Positions 56,284 to 64,000 of a DNA stretch of 64,000 bases are shown piece after piece (position 1 is the stretch's first letter; each line of letters begins with the position of its first letter). Under the pieces are notes generated by a model. The model saw only the letters and a program-made list of their open reading frames with translations. It did not search any database and was not told the origin of the DNA. The translations under genes were made by a program, and so were the position numbers. Origin of the DNA: Lunularia cruciata (taxonomy: Eukaryota; Streptophyta; Marchantiopsida; Lunulariales; Lunulariaceae); the NCBI GenBank assembly GCA_948567375.1, contig OX419755.1, forward strand, positions 67,001-131,000, given 5' to 3'.

Positions 56284-57093
56284 ATGGTGATTTTGGAAGA
56301 CAAGGAGGCTCTCAAAGCTTTTGAGGAGCTCAAGCAATCCCTTGTTGTAGCTCCAATTCTTGCTAAACCTGATTGGAGTAAGCCTTTCATCCTCTACACT
56401 GATGCTTCTAATGTAGCTATAGAATGCACTCTTAGTCAATTAGACCAAGATGGGCATAATCATCCAATAGCTTATGCTAGTAGGCAGATGGTTTCAGCAG
56501 AGAAGAACTACTCTGTCACGGAGAGAGAAGGGTTGGCAGTGATCTTTGGTCTCAAGAAGTTTAGACACGACTTGATTGGAGGGAAAGCCACCATTGTCAT
56601 GGATCACAAGGCTTTGAAGTACATCTTCAACAAGCCTAATGTTGAAGGGAGACTAGCAAGGTGGATGATACTCTTGTCTAAGTATGACTACACCATTGAG
56701 GATAGGCCAGGAAAGAAACATGCAAATGCTGATTTGTTATCTAGAGCCTATGATCATGATGGAGATGAGCCAATGGATGATTCCTTCCCGGATGAGGAGC
56801 TCATGACAATCTCAGTCACTCAAGAGGTTCCAATGGAGTACAAGGAGATTGTGGATTTTGTGACAAGAGGTAACTATCCAGAAGGGATGCATGCTAGGGA
56901 GTGGAAGGCCCTTGCAACAAGATCTAGACCTTACACAATGGTGGAGGATATTCTTTTTCACCAAGGAGCAGATGGTCTACTTCAAAGAGCAGTGGGTAAG
57001 GAAGAGTCTATCCTACTCATAAAGGAGTTTCATGAAGGTTTAGTATGTGGAGGACACTTTGCACGAAAGGTGACTGCTTTCAAGATTCTAGAG
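56284..57093 (+). pseudogene. Family A RNase H and integrase zinc half-domain
   Basis: The open frame runs FEELKQSLVVAPILAKP, LYTDASNVAIE (first Asp), YSVTEREGLAVIFGLKKFR, IVMDHKALKYIFN (third Asp) and KHANADLLSRAYDHDG. Next is the integrase HH half (IKEFHEGLVCGGHFARK, KILEA). It ends at about 57093, where foreign sequence begins. The CC half and core of the same integrase are at 10335-9315 on the opposite strand. RNase H appears intact; the element as a whole is not. Confidence 0.88.
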
Positions 57094-57198
57094 GCAACTT
57101 GCAAAAGTCTTCCAAACTAGCAAAACTTCTCAAAATCTGGCCAAATAGCAAAACTCCTCCAAATCTGGCCAAAATCTGACAAAAAATCCTTAAGGTTG
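57094..57198. other. Short repeat stretch between family A and family C
   Basis: There are three degenerate copies of a unit of about 36 bp like CAAAACTCCTCCAAATCTGG. A related sequence starts at 10336 next to the other A half. It may be the remains of the sequence into which C inserted, or filler DNA from a rearrangement. Confidence 0.5.
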
Positions 57199-57860
57199 TG
57201 TTGTGCATATATACATCGCTACACAACATACATCATTGTCAACATCATACACTATAGAAACACAACTCACACATAAGTCATACATAGACTCCAAAGTGCC
57301 ACAATAATCAAATTGCTGAACAATTTCAACTCAACTCAACTCAGATCAGTACTTGATCTGTCACTCTATAAACTGCCAACAACTAGGCACTGATTATAGT
57401 CAAGCCACACCCACTCAAGCATAGAGAATCCAGGTGACGCTCACCGGTCTCTATCCACCATAGCTAGGAACTCGAAGGCTCAACATCAGAGAAGTGAGCT
57501 CTCTGGAGCTCACTTTGAAACTATACCCCTTGGACTCGAGCTAGCACTGAAACCCTAATGGTCTCACTGATGGCACACTCGACGGTGCAAACGGTGCAAA
57601 GTGACGGTGGGCCCCACTGTGAAGTCAGTACCCCGAACACCAAATCTAACTGTCGGAAAGTAGTCCCTGAGAAATTGCTAGAATAACTCTAACTACTATC
57701 ATTGGAACTCCAGTGTCCGAGCAACTAGATGTGGAACTACAAATGGCGTGACAGCTATCGTGCATATATAGATTGCTACACAACATACATCGCTGTCAAC
57801 ATCATACACTATAGAAGCACAACTCACACATAAGTCATACATAGACTCTAAAGTGCCACA
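57199..57860 (-). mobile_element. Family C 3' LTR, copy 2 (662 bp, minus)
   Basis: The minus strand begins TGTGGCACTTTAGAG and ends TATGCACAACA, with the same length and ends as 30418-31079. The terminal 105-bp direct repeats are 57756-57860 and 57199-57303. A clean polypurine tract, AGGGGGGCGA on minus (57861-57870), precedes it. Confidence 0.88.
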
Positions 57861-58029
57861 ATCGCCCCCCTAGCTGGCGGTTAGGTCCCTCTAACTCCAG
57901 ATAGCCATCTACTCTAAGTATATGGTATACCCTCTAATGGGCAAAGATCAGGAGGCCGGGTGCTATGGAGCCCCATCATTAGTCGCCTGTCTGCAATCTA
58001 TACCATATAAAGAATGAACTAGCTATAGG
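57861..58029 (-). other. Family C 3' untranslated region and polypurine tract
   Basis: It lies between the polyprotein stop (TGA, 58030-58032) and the LTR start. It ends with CTAGGGGGGCGAT on the minus strand, the plus-strand primer for reverse transcription. No frame is present. Confidence 0.7.
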
Positions 58030-58329
58030 TCAAGTACATCTAGGACATAACCACTGTCCCTGAGGAACCACCGTGAGGGGAGGAGTCATACATGCCATAT
58101 GCCATCCTCTCAAACAACTATCACACACTAACATAGTAGCAGCTCCACCAGGAGAGTCACATAACATACACCTCAAGCCTGCACGTACAAGTGCCAAGCT
58201 TGGGTCCATAGTACCATCAATGTTTGGAAGGTGGCATGGCGCACAATTGCGCACATGATCCTTCCAAACAACACCATCACGTTTTTCTAACACAAGGACT
58301 CCAGATGGCAAAACCTCACGCACTCTCAA
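58030..58329 (-). pseudogene. Family C integrase C-terminal domain and intact PHD finger, copy 2
   Basis: The 99-residue frame reads RVREVLPSGVLVLEKRDG (integrase C-terminal beta fold) and NCAPCHLPN. The PHD finger covers residues 54-98 (58170-58036): C54-x2-C57-x11-C69-x2-C72-x4-H77-x2-C80-x14-C95-x2-C98, with W93 and W76 at the usual positions. All eight zinc ligands of the C4HC3 set are present. PHD fingers usually read the N-terminal tail of histone H3, so the domain may guide integration, in the place where chromoviruses carry a chromodomain. The domain is open, but the integrase upstream is broken. Confidence 0.88.
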
Positions 58330-58371
58330 GATAGTGCGGCCTGTAGAAACATCAAGTGTCGTCGGTGCTGT

Positions 58372-59290
58372 CTACTGTAGATATACATAGTTGCATGGAT
58401 GAAATTGACGGATCAAGGGTCTATAACCTCCTCCTCGAATGGTAGCATAGCGTAAAGTATCTCTATGCTGAGCAATCGCCAAGTTCTCAAAGGCCATTGG
58501 CATCACTCTCTGAAAGATCTCTGCCCGCTGAGAACATGCGCTCATCCATACATCGGGGTCATCCAAGTCCAAAACTACAGTAGCATCTTGACGAATGGCT
58601 GCAGGTAAATCTGGATCTCATCCATAGAGTAGAAAGTATGGAGAGAAGGATGCTAAGGAGGCATGCCGGCTGAACCGATAGCCCATGGCCAACCAAGGTA
58701 ACTGGAGATCCCAATCTCCCAAGTGGCCTCTCTGCAAACCATACTTTTGCAATCCTCTCTTCACCGTCTGAACCACTCTCTCTGCTAAGCCATCTGCCTC
58801 AGGGTGATCTCGGGATGTAATACAATGATCAATCAAAGCCTTGTCACACAAGACCTGAAACTCTCAAGAACTCTGTACCCTGATCAGTCAAAACCTCAGT
58901 TGGTGCACCAAAATGACTAAGAACTCAATCCAGGAACGAGTAAGCTGTCCCTTAACTAGACTTGTCAGGAAGTGCCACCAACTCAATCCACTTGGAGAAG
59001 TGCTCCACCATCACCAAAACATACCGATGATGTCTTGCAGTCAGCGGTAAAGGTCCGGCAAAGTCCAAACTCCAACGGTAACCCAATCCCATGATAGGTA
59101 ATGGGTGTAACTGTGGCGTAGGAGCATTGAATGATGCTCTAACTTGGTCACAAACCACACATCTGGCAACAAACTGCTGTACCTCGGTCTGCATACCGCG
59201 CCACCAATAATGACTCTAGAGTAAGCTATACGTACGCTTTACTCCAAAATGTCCTAGCTCCTCATGAGCATGATGGGCCAACTGTGGTCT
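58372..59290 (-). pseudogene. Family C integrase, copy 2
   Basis: Leftward: HH half (AHHAHEELGHFGVKRTY, about 59280-59225), CC half CVVCDQVR (ORF 59194-58952), core RWSLDFAGPLPL and VEHFSKWIELVALP, then a frameshift, then DHPEADGLAERVVQTVKRG (58851-58618) with the catalytic Glu, and LPWLAMGYRFS. A further frame (58572-58372) reads MDLDDPDVWMSACSQRAEIF and covers the linker to the C-terminal domain. The Asp of the second catalytic site lies in the shifted part near 58880 (LTDQGTEF). Inactive by frameshifts. Confidence 0.82.
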
Positions 59291-59513
59291 CTATGATGGA
59301 AGTGGTACTACTCGCACTCTACCATCCTCCCATACACGCAAAACGTGTCTACCCTCCAATCTGAATCGTCTGGCTTGCTGAAGAACACTGTCTCTCTCCT
59401 TGGCCCCAACTGTGCCACCCACAACACCAGTGCAAAGATAGTCCATCACTAAGACATCATCATGAATGTCTTGCTGAACTGTACCAATATCTTCACTCTT
59501 TGGAGCTGTGACC

Positions 59514-60000
59514 TCAATAACTCCTCCTGTATGCGCTGAGAGAGATACCACCAAAGCCTCTGCAAATACACAGAAAGGCCAATGCATGCAAACCTGGCAC
59601 CATCTCCTCATCTGTCTCACCATGCCAACGTGCTCCGGTCTGATCCTGCTGGCTGGGACATGGGTTTCTACTCAACCCATCTGCATCACGGTTCACCACT
59701 CCAGGTCTATGAACAACCGTGAAATCATACTCCTGTAAAATCAAAGCCCATCGTGCAAGCTTCCCTAAAAGCTTGTCGGACTCCATCAACCACTTCAGCG
59801 GCTGATGATTAGTGATGAGAGTTAAGGGGTTACCAAATAGGTAACATCGGAAAGGTGCTACTTCCCAAACTGCTGCCAAGCACTCTCCCTCATATGAACT
59901 ATACTTCACCTCCGCTGAATTGTTGGAGCGACTAGCATAGGCCACCACAAACTCCTTCCCCTCATCATCATGTTAGATGAGCACTGCTCCAAGCCCCAAC
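59514..60000 (-). pseudogene. Family C RNase H, copy 2
   Basis: The frame 59948-59514 reads MVAYASRSNNSAEVKYSSYEGE (catalytic Glu), LITNHQPLKWLM and HRPGVVNRDADGLSRN. The first Asp (VHTDRSMLGLGAVL) is at the end of the RT frame, followed by TAA where copy 1 has CAA. In copy 1 the D-H-Q motif is kept; here it is N-H-Q, a G-to-A change of the third catalytic Asp. The downstream linker lies at 59623-59291. Confidence 0.82.
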
Positions 60001-61060
60001 ATACTCCGATCAGTGTGAACCTGAAATGGTCGTTCCCTGATTGGTCTCCTCAAAATAGGAGCAGATGTCAACCTCTCCTTGAGCTCTACAAAAGCTCTCT
60101 CCTGCTCATCTCCCCAACACCACTCCTGTGTAAGCTTGGTCAGCTTCATCAAGGCCTTGGCAATGGCACTAAATCCTCTAACATAGTGGCAATAGAAGTT
60201 CGCCAACCCAAGGAATGCTCGCACTCTGCTCACATCCGTAGGCAAAGGAATACGTGCAATAGCCTCCACCTGGGTTTGCTGAACACCAAGTCCTCCGGGG
60301 TAGATAGTGTGACCCAAATACTCAACCTGCTTGTGGAAGAATCTACACTTCCCAAGATGTAGTTTGAGTCCATGAGATCTCAACCTCTCAAACACCTCCA
60401 ACAACTATCTCTCATGCTCTTCCACAGTAGTGCTAGAAACCAAATGTCATCAATATAGCACCGAGCAAAATCCAATCCAGCTAGGATCCTATCCATGACC
60501 CGCTAGAACTCAGCAGGAGTGTTCTTCAACCCGAATGGTAAGAACCTCCACTGATATAACACATCCTTGCCGTGAGGATCAATAGCCCAAAATGTTATCT
60601 TGGACTTATCCTCCTCCTTGATTGGCAACTGATGATATCCGACTCGAAGATCCAAAGTACTGAAGATCTTTGCATGCCCAATCGCATCAAAAATCTCCTC
60701 CGGTGTAGGCATGGCATACCGATCAGCCCAAGTCTGTCGGTTGATTGGACGGTAATCTTCACACATCCGCCTATCTGTATAGTTGCCATGCATATCCTTC
60801 TTGGCTGGCATCATTGTCGCTGATGCATACTCTCCATGTGAAATCTCCACCAAACCAGCCTCAAAAAGGTCACTACTCTGGCTCTGAATCAATGTCCTCT
60901 CCATCTCACTATATCGATAAGGACGTCGGAAAATTGGTGTGTTGCTAGTCAGCTCAATCCGTATACCAGGTCCCTTCAGAGCACCCAAATCCTTCATATT
61001 GAAGGCAAAACAACTCGTGTGACTCCTCAAGAACCTCCCAACCCTCTGTCTTTCCTCTCC
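59973..61060 (-). pseudogene. Family C reverse transcriptase, copy 2
   Basis: The frame 61030-60503 covers palm and fingers: RRMCEDYRPINRQT, KIFSTLDLRVGYHQLP, WRFLPFGLKNTPAEF, then TAG where the family has Gln. The next residues RVMDRILAGL and CYIDDI contain the catalytic Y-I-D-D (about 60440). After a frameshift the thumb and connection are open at 60404-59973 (LKLHLGKCRFFHKQVEYLGH; FLGLANFYCHYV). The Y-I-D-D box and absence of a chromodomain separate C from families A and B. It copies the RNA genome to cDNA; dead here. Confidence 0.88.
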
Positions 61061-61138
61061 AGTAAGCTTGGGTCCAAGATCTAGCTCCCAAGTATCCTCT
61101 ATAACTGTAGTAAGAGTGGAAGACGTACTGACTGGCTG

Positions 61139-62473
61139 CTATACTAGGCCCTTGGGAGCAATAGTGTCATGCTCCCGACCACCAGAGGTCCCAACCTCTG
61201 TGTGAAAAACTCCCTCCACTCTGGCTGCAAGCTCCACACGTCCTCTGGCTGCATCCCATGTGGACCAAGGGTGTAATCCAAGTAGCTCACGCTCACCTGG
61301 ATGGACTCCAAGTAGACCACTCTCCCTAGTAGCTACTGGATGTGTCCCAAGAATACCATGTCCACTTAGTCCATCACCCCCAACATGTGCATGAATCGTC
61401 TCGATAGGCACAAGGCTCACAAGTGTCCAAGTGGTGATGCCTATCAAGTGCATCCTACGCTGCTTTGCCAAGCCAAGGCTCACAATCCAGGTCAAACAGT
61501 TCAGGTCCATAGCCTGACCTAACACCTGACGCTTGGATGCCTCTGACACTATTGGAACAGCGGTAATACCGGTGCAGAAACCCATCGCCCGCTCTCTCTC
61601 ATCAGCATTGGGCTCCACCAACTGCTGTAACTGTGAGTCCCAAACAAGTCCAAGTCCTCCCTCTCGAAAAGCATGAGAGCCTGCGAAACTCATGAGTGTG
61701 GGAAATGCAACTCTAGGCTATCCAACTAGGTTCACCACTGCCATAGGTGACCTATCAGCCACTACCATTGTCTAAGACTGATGCCCAGCATCCAAGATAT
61801 CATCAACAAGAATGAGGTCTAGTCGTTGAATCCCATCATAACTACGTTGTAGAACCTCTTTGGGTAAGAAGTTCGTCCACCAAAGACGAAGACGATGAGC
61901 CCATGATCCCACTCTGGCTGCATCTAACAATACAGCAGGTCCCATCCAAGAATGGACCTAATGTGTACTCGCCACCACTCTAGTGCGAGAATCTCCCATC
62001 AAAGGAACGTTCTCCAAAGGGTAAGCTGGAGAAACAGACTGATGAACCTAGAGATGTCGTAGTATCTGTAACATCTCCCAAAACACACCAGAACGAGGAT
62101 CCTAAAGACCCAAACCACGGCCCGTACGTGTATGTCCCTAACATGGCCATCCAGAAATCACCAAGTGAATAGGCCCATGTCTCTCTAGGTCATGCGCCTC
62201 CAGTAAGGAAATGTCTCCTAGTAGGGGCTTTTGGTAACCTCTGACTGCTGACATCGGTAATAACTCTAGATACCAATAGGCCAAGTGTGCCACATGATGT
62301 AGAGAGACTTGCCTAGTAGTCTCATCTCTCTCTACATACAAGTACCTCTGTACTCGTAAACCCGCCTGTAACACCGCAACTAGTCCGGTGTTGATCCCAC
62401 CAAACAACTCCAATAGGCATATCCCCTCTACTGGATACTGCCAAGCAATGAGTACGGTATCCAAAGGTATCAA
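61139..62473 (-). pseudogene. DNMT3-type cytosine-5 DNA methyltransferase domain in family C, copy 2
   Basis: One continuous frame, interrupted only by TAG codons. Motif I is GICLLELFGGINTGL (about 62425-62380); motif II YLYVERDETTRQ; motif IV GWPC then TAG (62146-62138); next GHTRTGRGLGL, TAG, DPRSGVFWEMLQIL. Motif VI is LENV (62017-62006), motif VIII LLDAARVGSWAHRLRLWWTN (61930-61871), motifs IX-X ERAMGFCTGITAV and RQVLGQAMDLN (61593-61499). The A-H-R-x-R-x-x-W-x-N form of motif VIII and the PCQ-SRxG-like region resemble DNMT3 rather than DNMT1 or CMT. The collinear order excludes DRM. It sits between protease and RT in the polyprotein. The product would methylate cytosines, perhaps in the element's own cDNA. 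Six TAG stops within the domain inactivate it. Confidence 0.9.
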
Positions 62474-62638
62474 AGTAATCGCCTTTGGAAGCTCATCTTC
62501 ACACTCATCTCCTGATGGTACAAAGGCTCCACTCCAAGCCTACTGCACCAACTGATCTGCATGTTGCTACAATGCCTCCTCTGAACTCCACAATAGAACA
62601 TCCAAGGTGGATGGAACAATCCCACTTGTACTCCAAAG

Positions 62639-63160
62639 TCAAGTGATTTCCTCTAGTACAAGAGTATCCTTTGCATGGGTGTTCCCCTCCAACAAGTCAC
62701 CAGGCCAAGTAACTGCACCGCTGAAAGCTAAAACTGATGCTGTCATGGTCCCGGACTGTAGTGAGCCAAGACTGGCACTATTGAAGTGTACTAGTAGGCG
62801 ACATACCCGTCCCTCACCAGACTGCCAACCAGGTCTATAAGAGGTTATCTCCTCCCAATAGTCAATGCTGAAACCCATAGGGTATAACACTGCTCCCCCA
62901 ACTAGCACATCATATGACTCAACTATCGTCGCAATAGCCTGAGCTCTCACCACCGAGCTATCAGTCGGATGACCAGGCTGAACCTAGACAACAAGCTCTC
63001 CACGTGTGATGTACTGTGTCAAACCACCACCAAGAGATGTCTGGATCTGAAATGGACACCTCTCCACATCGATCTTCCGTAACTCCAGACCGACAACTGC
63101 AGCCTTCCCCAACATAAGGGGCTGCGTACCAGAGTCTAACAAGACTCTGTGGTGTATAGA
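62639..63160 (-). pseudogene. Family C aspartic protease, copy 2
   Basis: The active site LDSGTQPLMLGKAAVVGLE is read from about 63142 in a frame different from the upstream gag frame; D-S-G is intact at 63136-63128. It continues RCPFQIQTSLGGGLTQYIT. The ORF 62953-62639 gives the second half (MGFSIDYWEEITSYRPGW). The spacer to the methyltransferase is short. It would mature the gag-pol polyprotein. Confidence 0.75.
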
Positions 63161-64000
63161 CCTTCCCTAAAGGTCCCACCAAACAAAAAATCCCCCTCTG
63201 GTTATCCAATAGGACAACACCAGATATAAACCACGCTCTCTCAAAGGCCGGTCTAGCTGGCAACTCCTCCAGTCTAGCCGCTGCTGCCTGCCATAAACCA
63301 CTAGTCGCTGAATGGATCCCATGCTCCTCAACCAAGTCAGCTCCACTACCAACCACCTTTGCTCTAGTAGTAGGAACTGCACCATCCCTACTCTCACACA
63401 ACGTGACAGCCAACCGGAACATTGGGGTTGGGTCAACTCCCAATGTAAACATGTCACTGGCTGAAAACAAAGGATGCCGCATAATCAGTTGAGCCGCCCC
63501 CAACATCATGCTAGACTCAGTCTGTGTAGTAGTAGGTGGCTGACTAGCAAGTACTCCATCAAGTACTCCATCACTACCTACTACACTTGCACTGGGACGT
63601 CTAGGAACCATGGATGTCGTCTGTAATGCCTCAGATAGCGTGAAAGATTGGGGAAGTCTGACTTGTCCCCCAACCTTTCCTCTCTGTGGGTCCAACTCCA
63701 CTGATGCTCCTCTAGGCTCTGGAGCACGTACTGCACTCCTAGTCACTCCTGCAGATGCATCCACCTGTGTTGCTCTGCACATGAAGTCCAAAGCATCTCT
63801 ATCACCAGCATATGAGGTGGAAGCCTCAGCACCCAAATCTGATCTCCTTTGAGCAATAGCCATACTAGCCAATCTCTGCTCCAACTGCTCAATCCGAGTA
63901 GCCATAGCTGTGTCAGAAGTAAGGGCAAGTACTGCACTCCTACTAGGTGTAGATCCTCTACCACCACCTCTACCACCTTGTCCTCCATGAACTGGAGCTC
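63160..64000 (-). pseudogene. Family C gag C-terminus and linker, copy 2 (cut by window end)
   Basis: The open frame 63905-62961 starts with a short coiled coil (IEQLEQRLASMAIAQRR) and continues with low-complexity Ser/Thr/Pro sequence (SQPPTTTQTESS) and FERAWFISGVVLLDN just before the protease. Upstream, at 63930-63990, the minus strand encodes a Gly/Arg tract (GGQGGRGGGRG). No CCHC knuckle is seen in either copy, so RNA binding may rely on this RGG-like tract. The frame reads on into the protease area out of register. Confidence 0.65.

Larger units (their letters stand above)
57199..64000 (-). mobile_element. Family C element with methyltransferase and PHD, copy 2 (truncated by window end)
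   Basis: Leftward from 64000: end of gag, protease, DNA methyltransferase, RT, RNase H, integrase, PHD finger, 3' UTR with polypurine tract, LTR. No other element interrupts it. The methyltransferase-to-RT stretch (62473-60503) stays in one frame, broken only by TAG codons. The gag start and the 5' LTR lie beyond the window. Confidence 0.9.

Noticed and set aside
1-64000. Host genes, tRNA or rRNA genes, CRISPR arrays
   Set aside because: No frame free of retroelement explanation shows a recognisable host domain, no cloverleaf or rRNA segment was noticed, and repeats are dispersed LTRs or minisatellites without spacer structure.

Overview
This window looks like repeat-dense intergenic DNA from a large plant nuclear genome. 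It is AT-rich. I see no host gene, tRNA, rRNA or CRISPR. Almost every recognisable segment belongs to Ty3/gypsy LTR retrotransposons or their solo LTRs, nested several layers deep and mostly decayed. Families A and B carry plant Athila/Tat-type signatures: a primer-binding site (PBS) complementary to the tRNA-Asp 3' end and an F-I-D-D reverse transcriptase (RT) box. A non-flowering land plant such as a gymnosperm is my best guess for the host, because a captured DNMT3-type methyltransferase is present; that is inference only.

Family names are local labels. A has an LTR of about 693 bp beginning TGTAACACCC. B has LTRs of 3.2-3.8 kb (long form) or 1.9 kb (short form), beginning TGTGGTRCC and ending GGGTTGTCACA. 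C has a 662 bp LTR beginning TGTGGCACTT. D is a 0.7 kb solo LTR. E is an unclassified 2.8 kb insertion.

Layout: 1-3.5 kb, degenerate DNA with a gag relic. 3.5-4.2 kb, D solo LTR. 4.4-8.6 kb, B 5' LTR, PBS and gag start. 8.6-10.3 kb, 3' half of A (minus). 10.3-31.1 kb, a C element (plus) broken by two long B solo LTRs, a D copy and E, which itself holds a short B solo LTR. 31.1-36.4 kb, a second A fragment with a B solo LTR inside its LTR. 36.4-36.8 kb, a C relic. 37.3-51.1 kb, a B element (minus) whose 3' LTR holds a complete short-form B element. 51.1-57.1 kb, 5' half of A (plus). 57.2-64 kb, a second C element (minus), running off the end.

The main biological find is family C. Both copies encode gag, an aspartic protease, a complete-order cytosine-5 DNA methyltransferase domain of DNMT3 type, RT, RNase H, integrase, and a C4HC3 PHD finger at the integrase C-terminus. 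The element would therefore carry both a DNA-methylation writer and a histone-tail reader. Both copies are dead, and most of their stop codons are CAG to TAG changes, the pattern expected from deamination of methylated CHG sites. A second unusual system is family B, whose LTR U3 contains its own long open reading frame, with an N-terminal conserved block and a C-terminal coiled coil, upstream of the LTR promoter. Third, the two halves of one A element (LTRs roughly 96-97% identical by eye) lie 41 kb apart in opposite orientation, each with half of a B gag on its outer side. This suggests a nested B<A<C insertion later split by an inversion, or an assembly error between inverted C copies.
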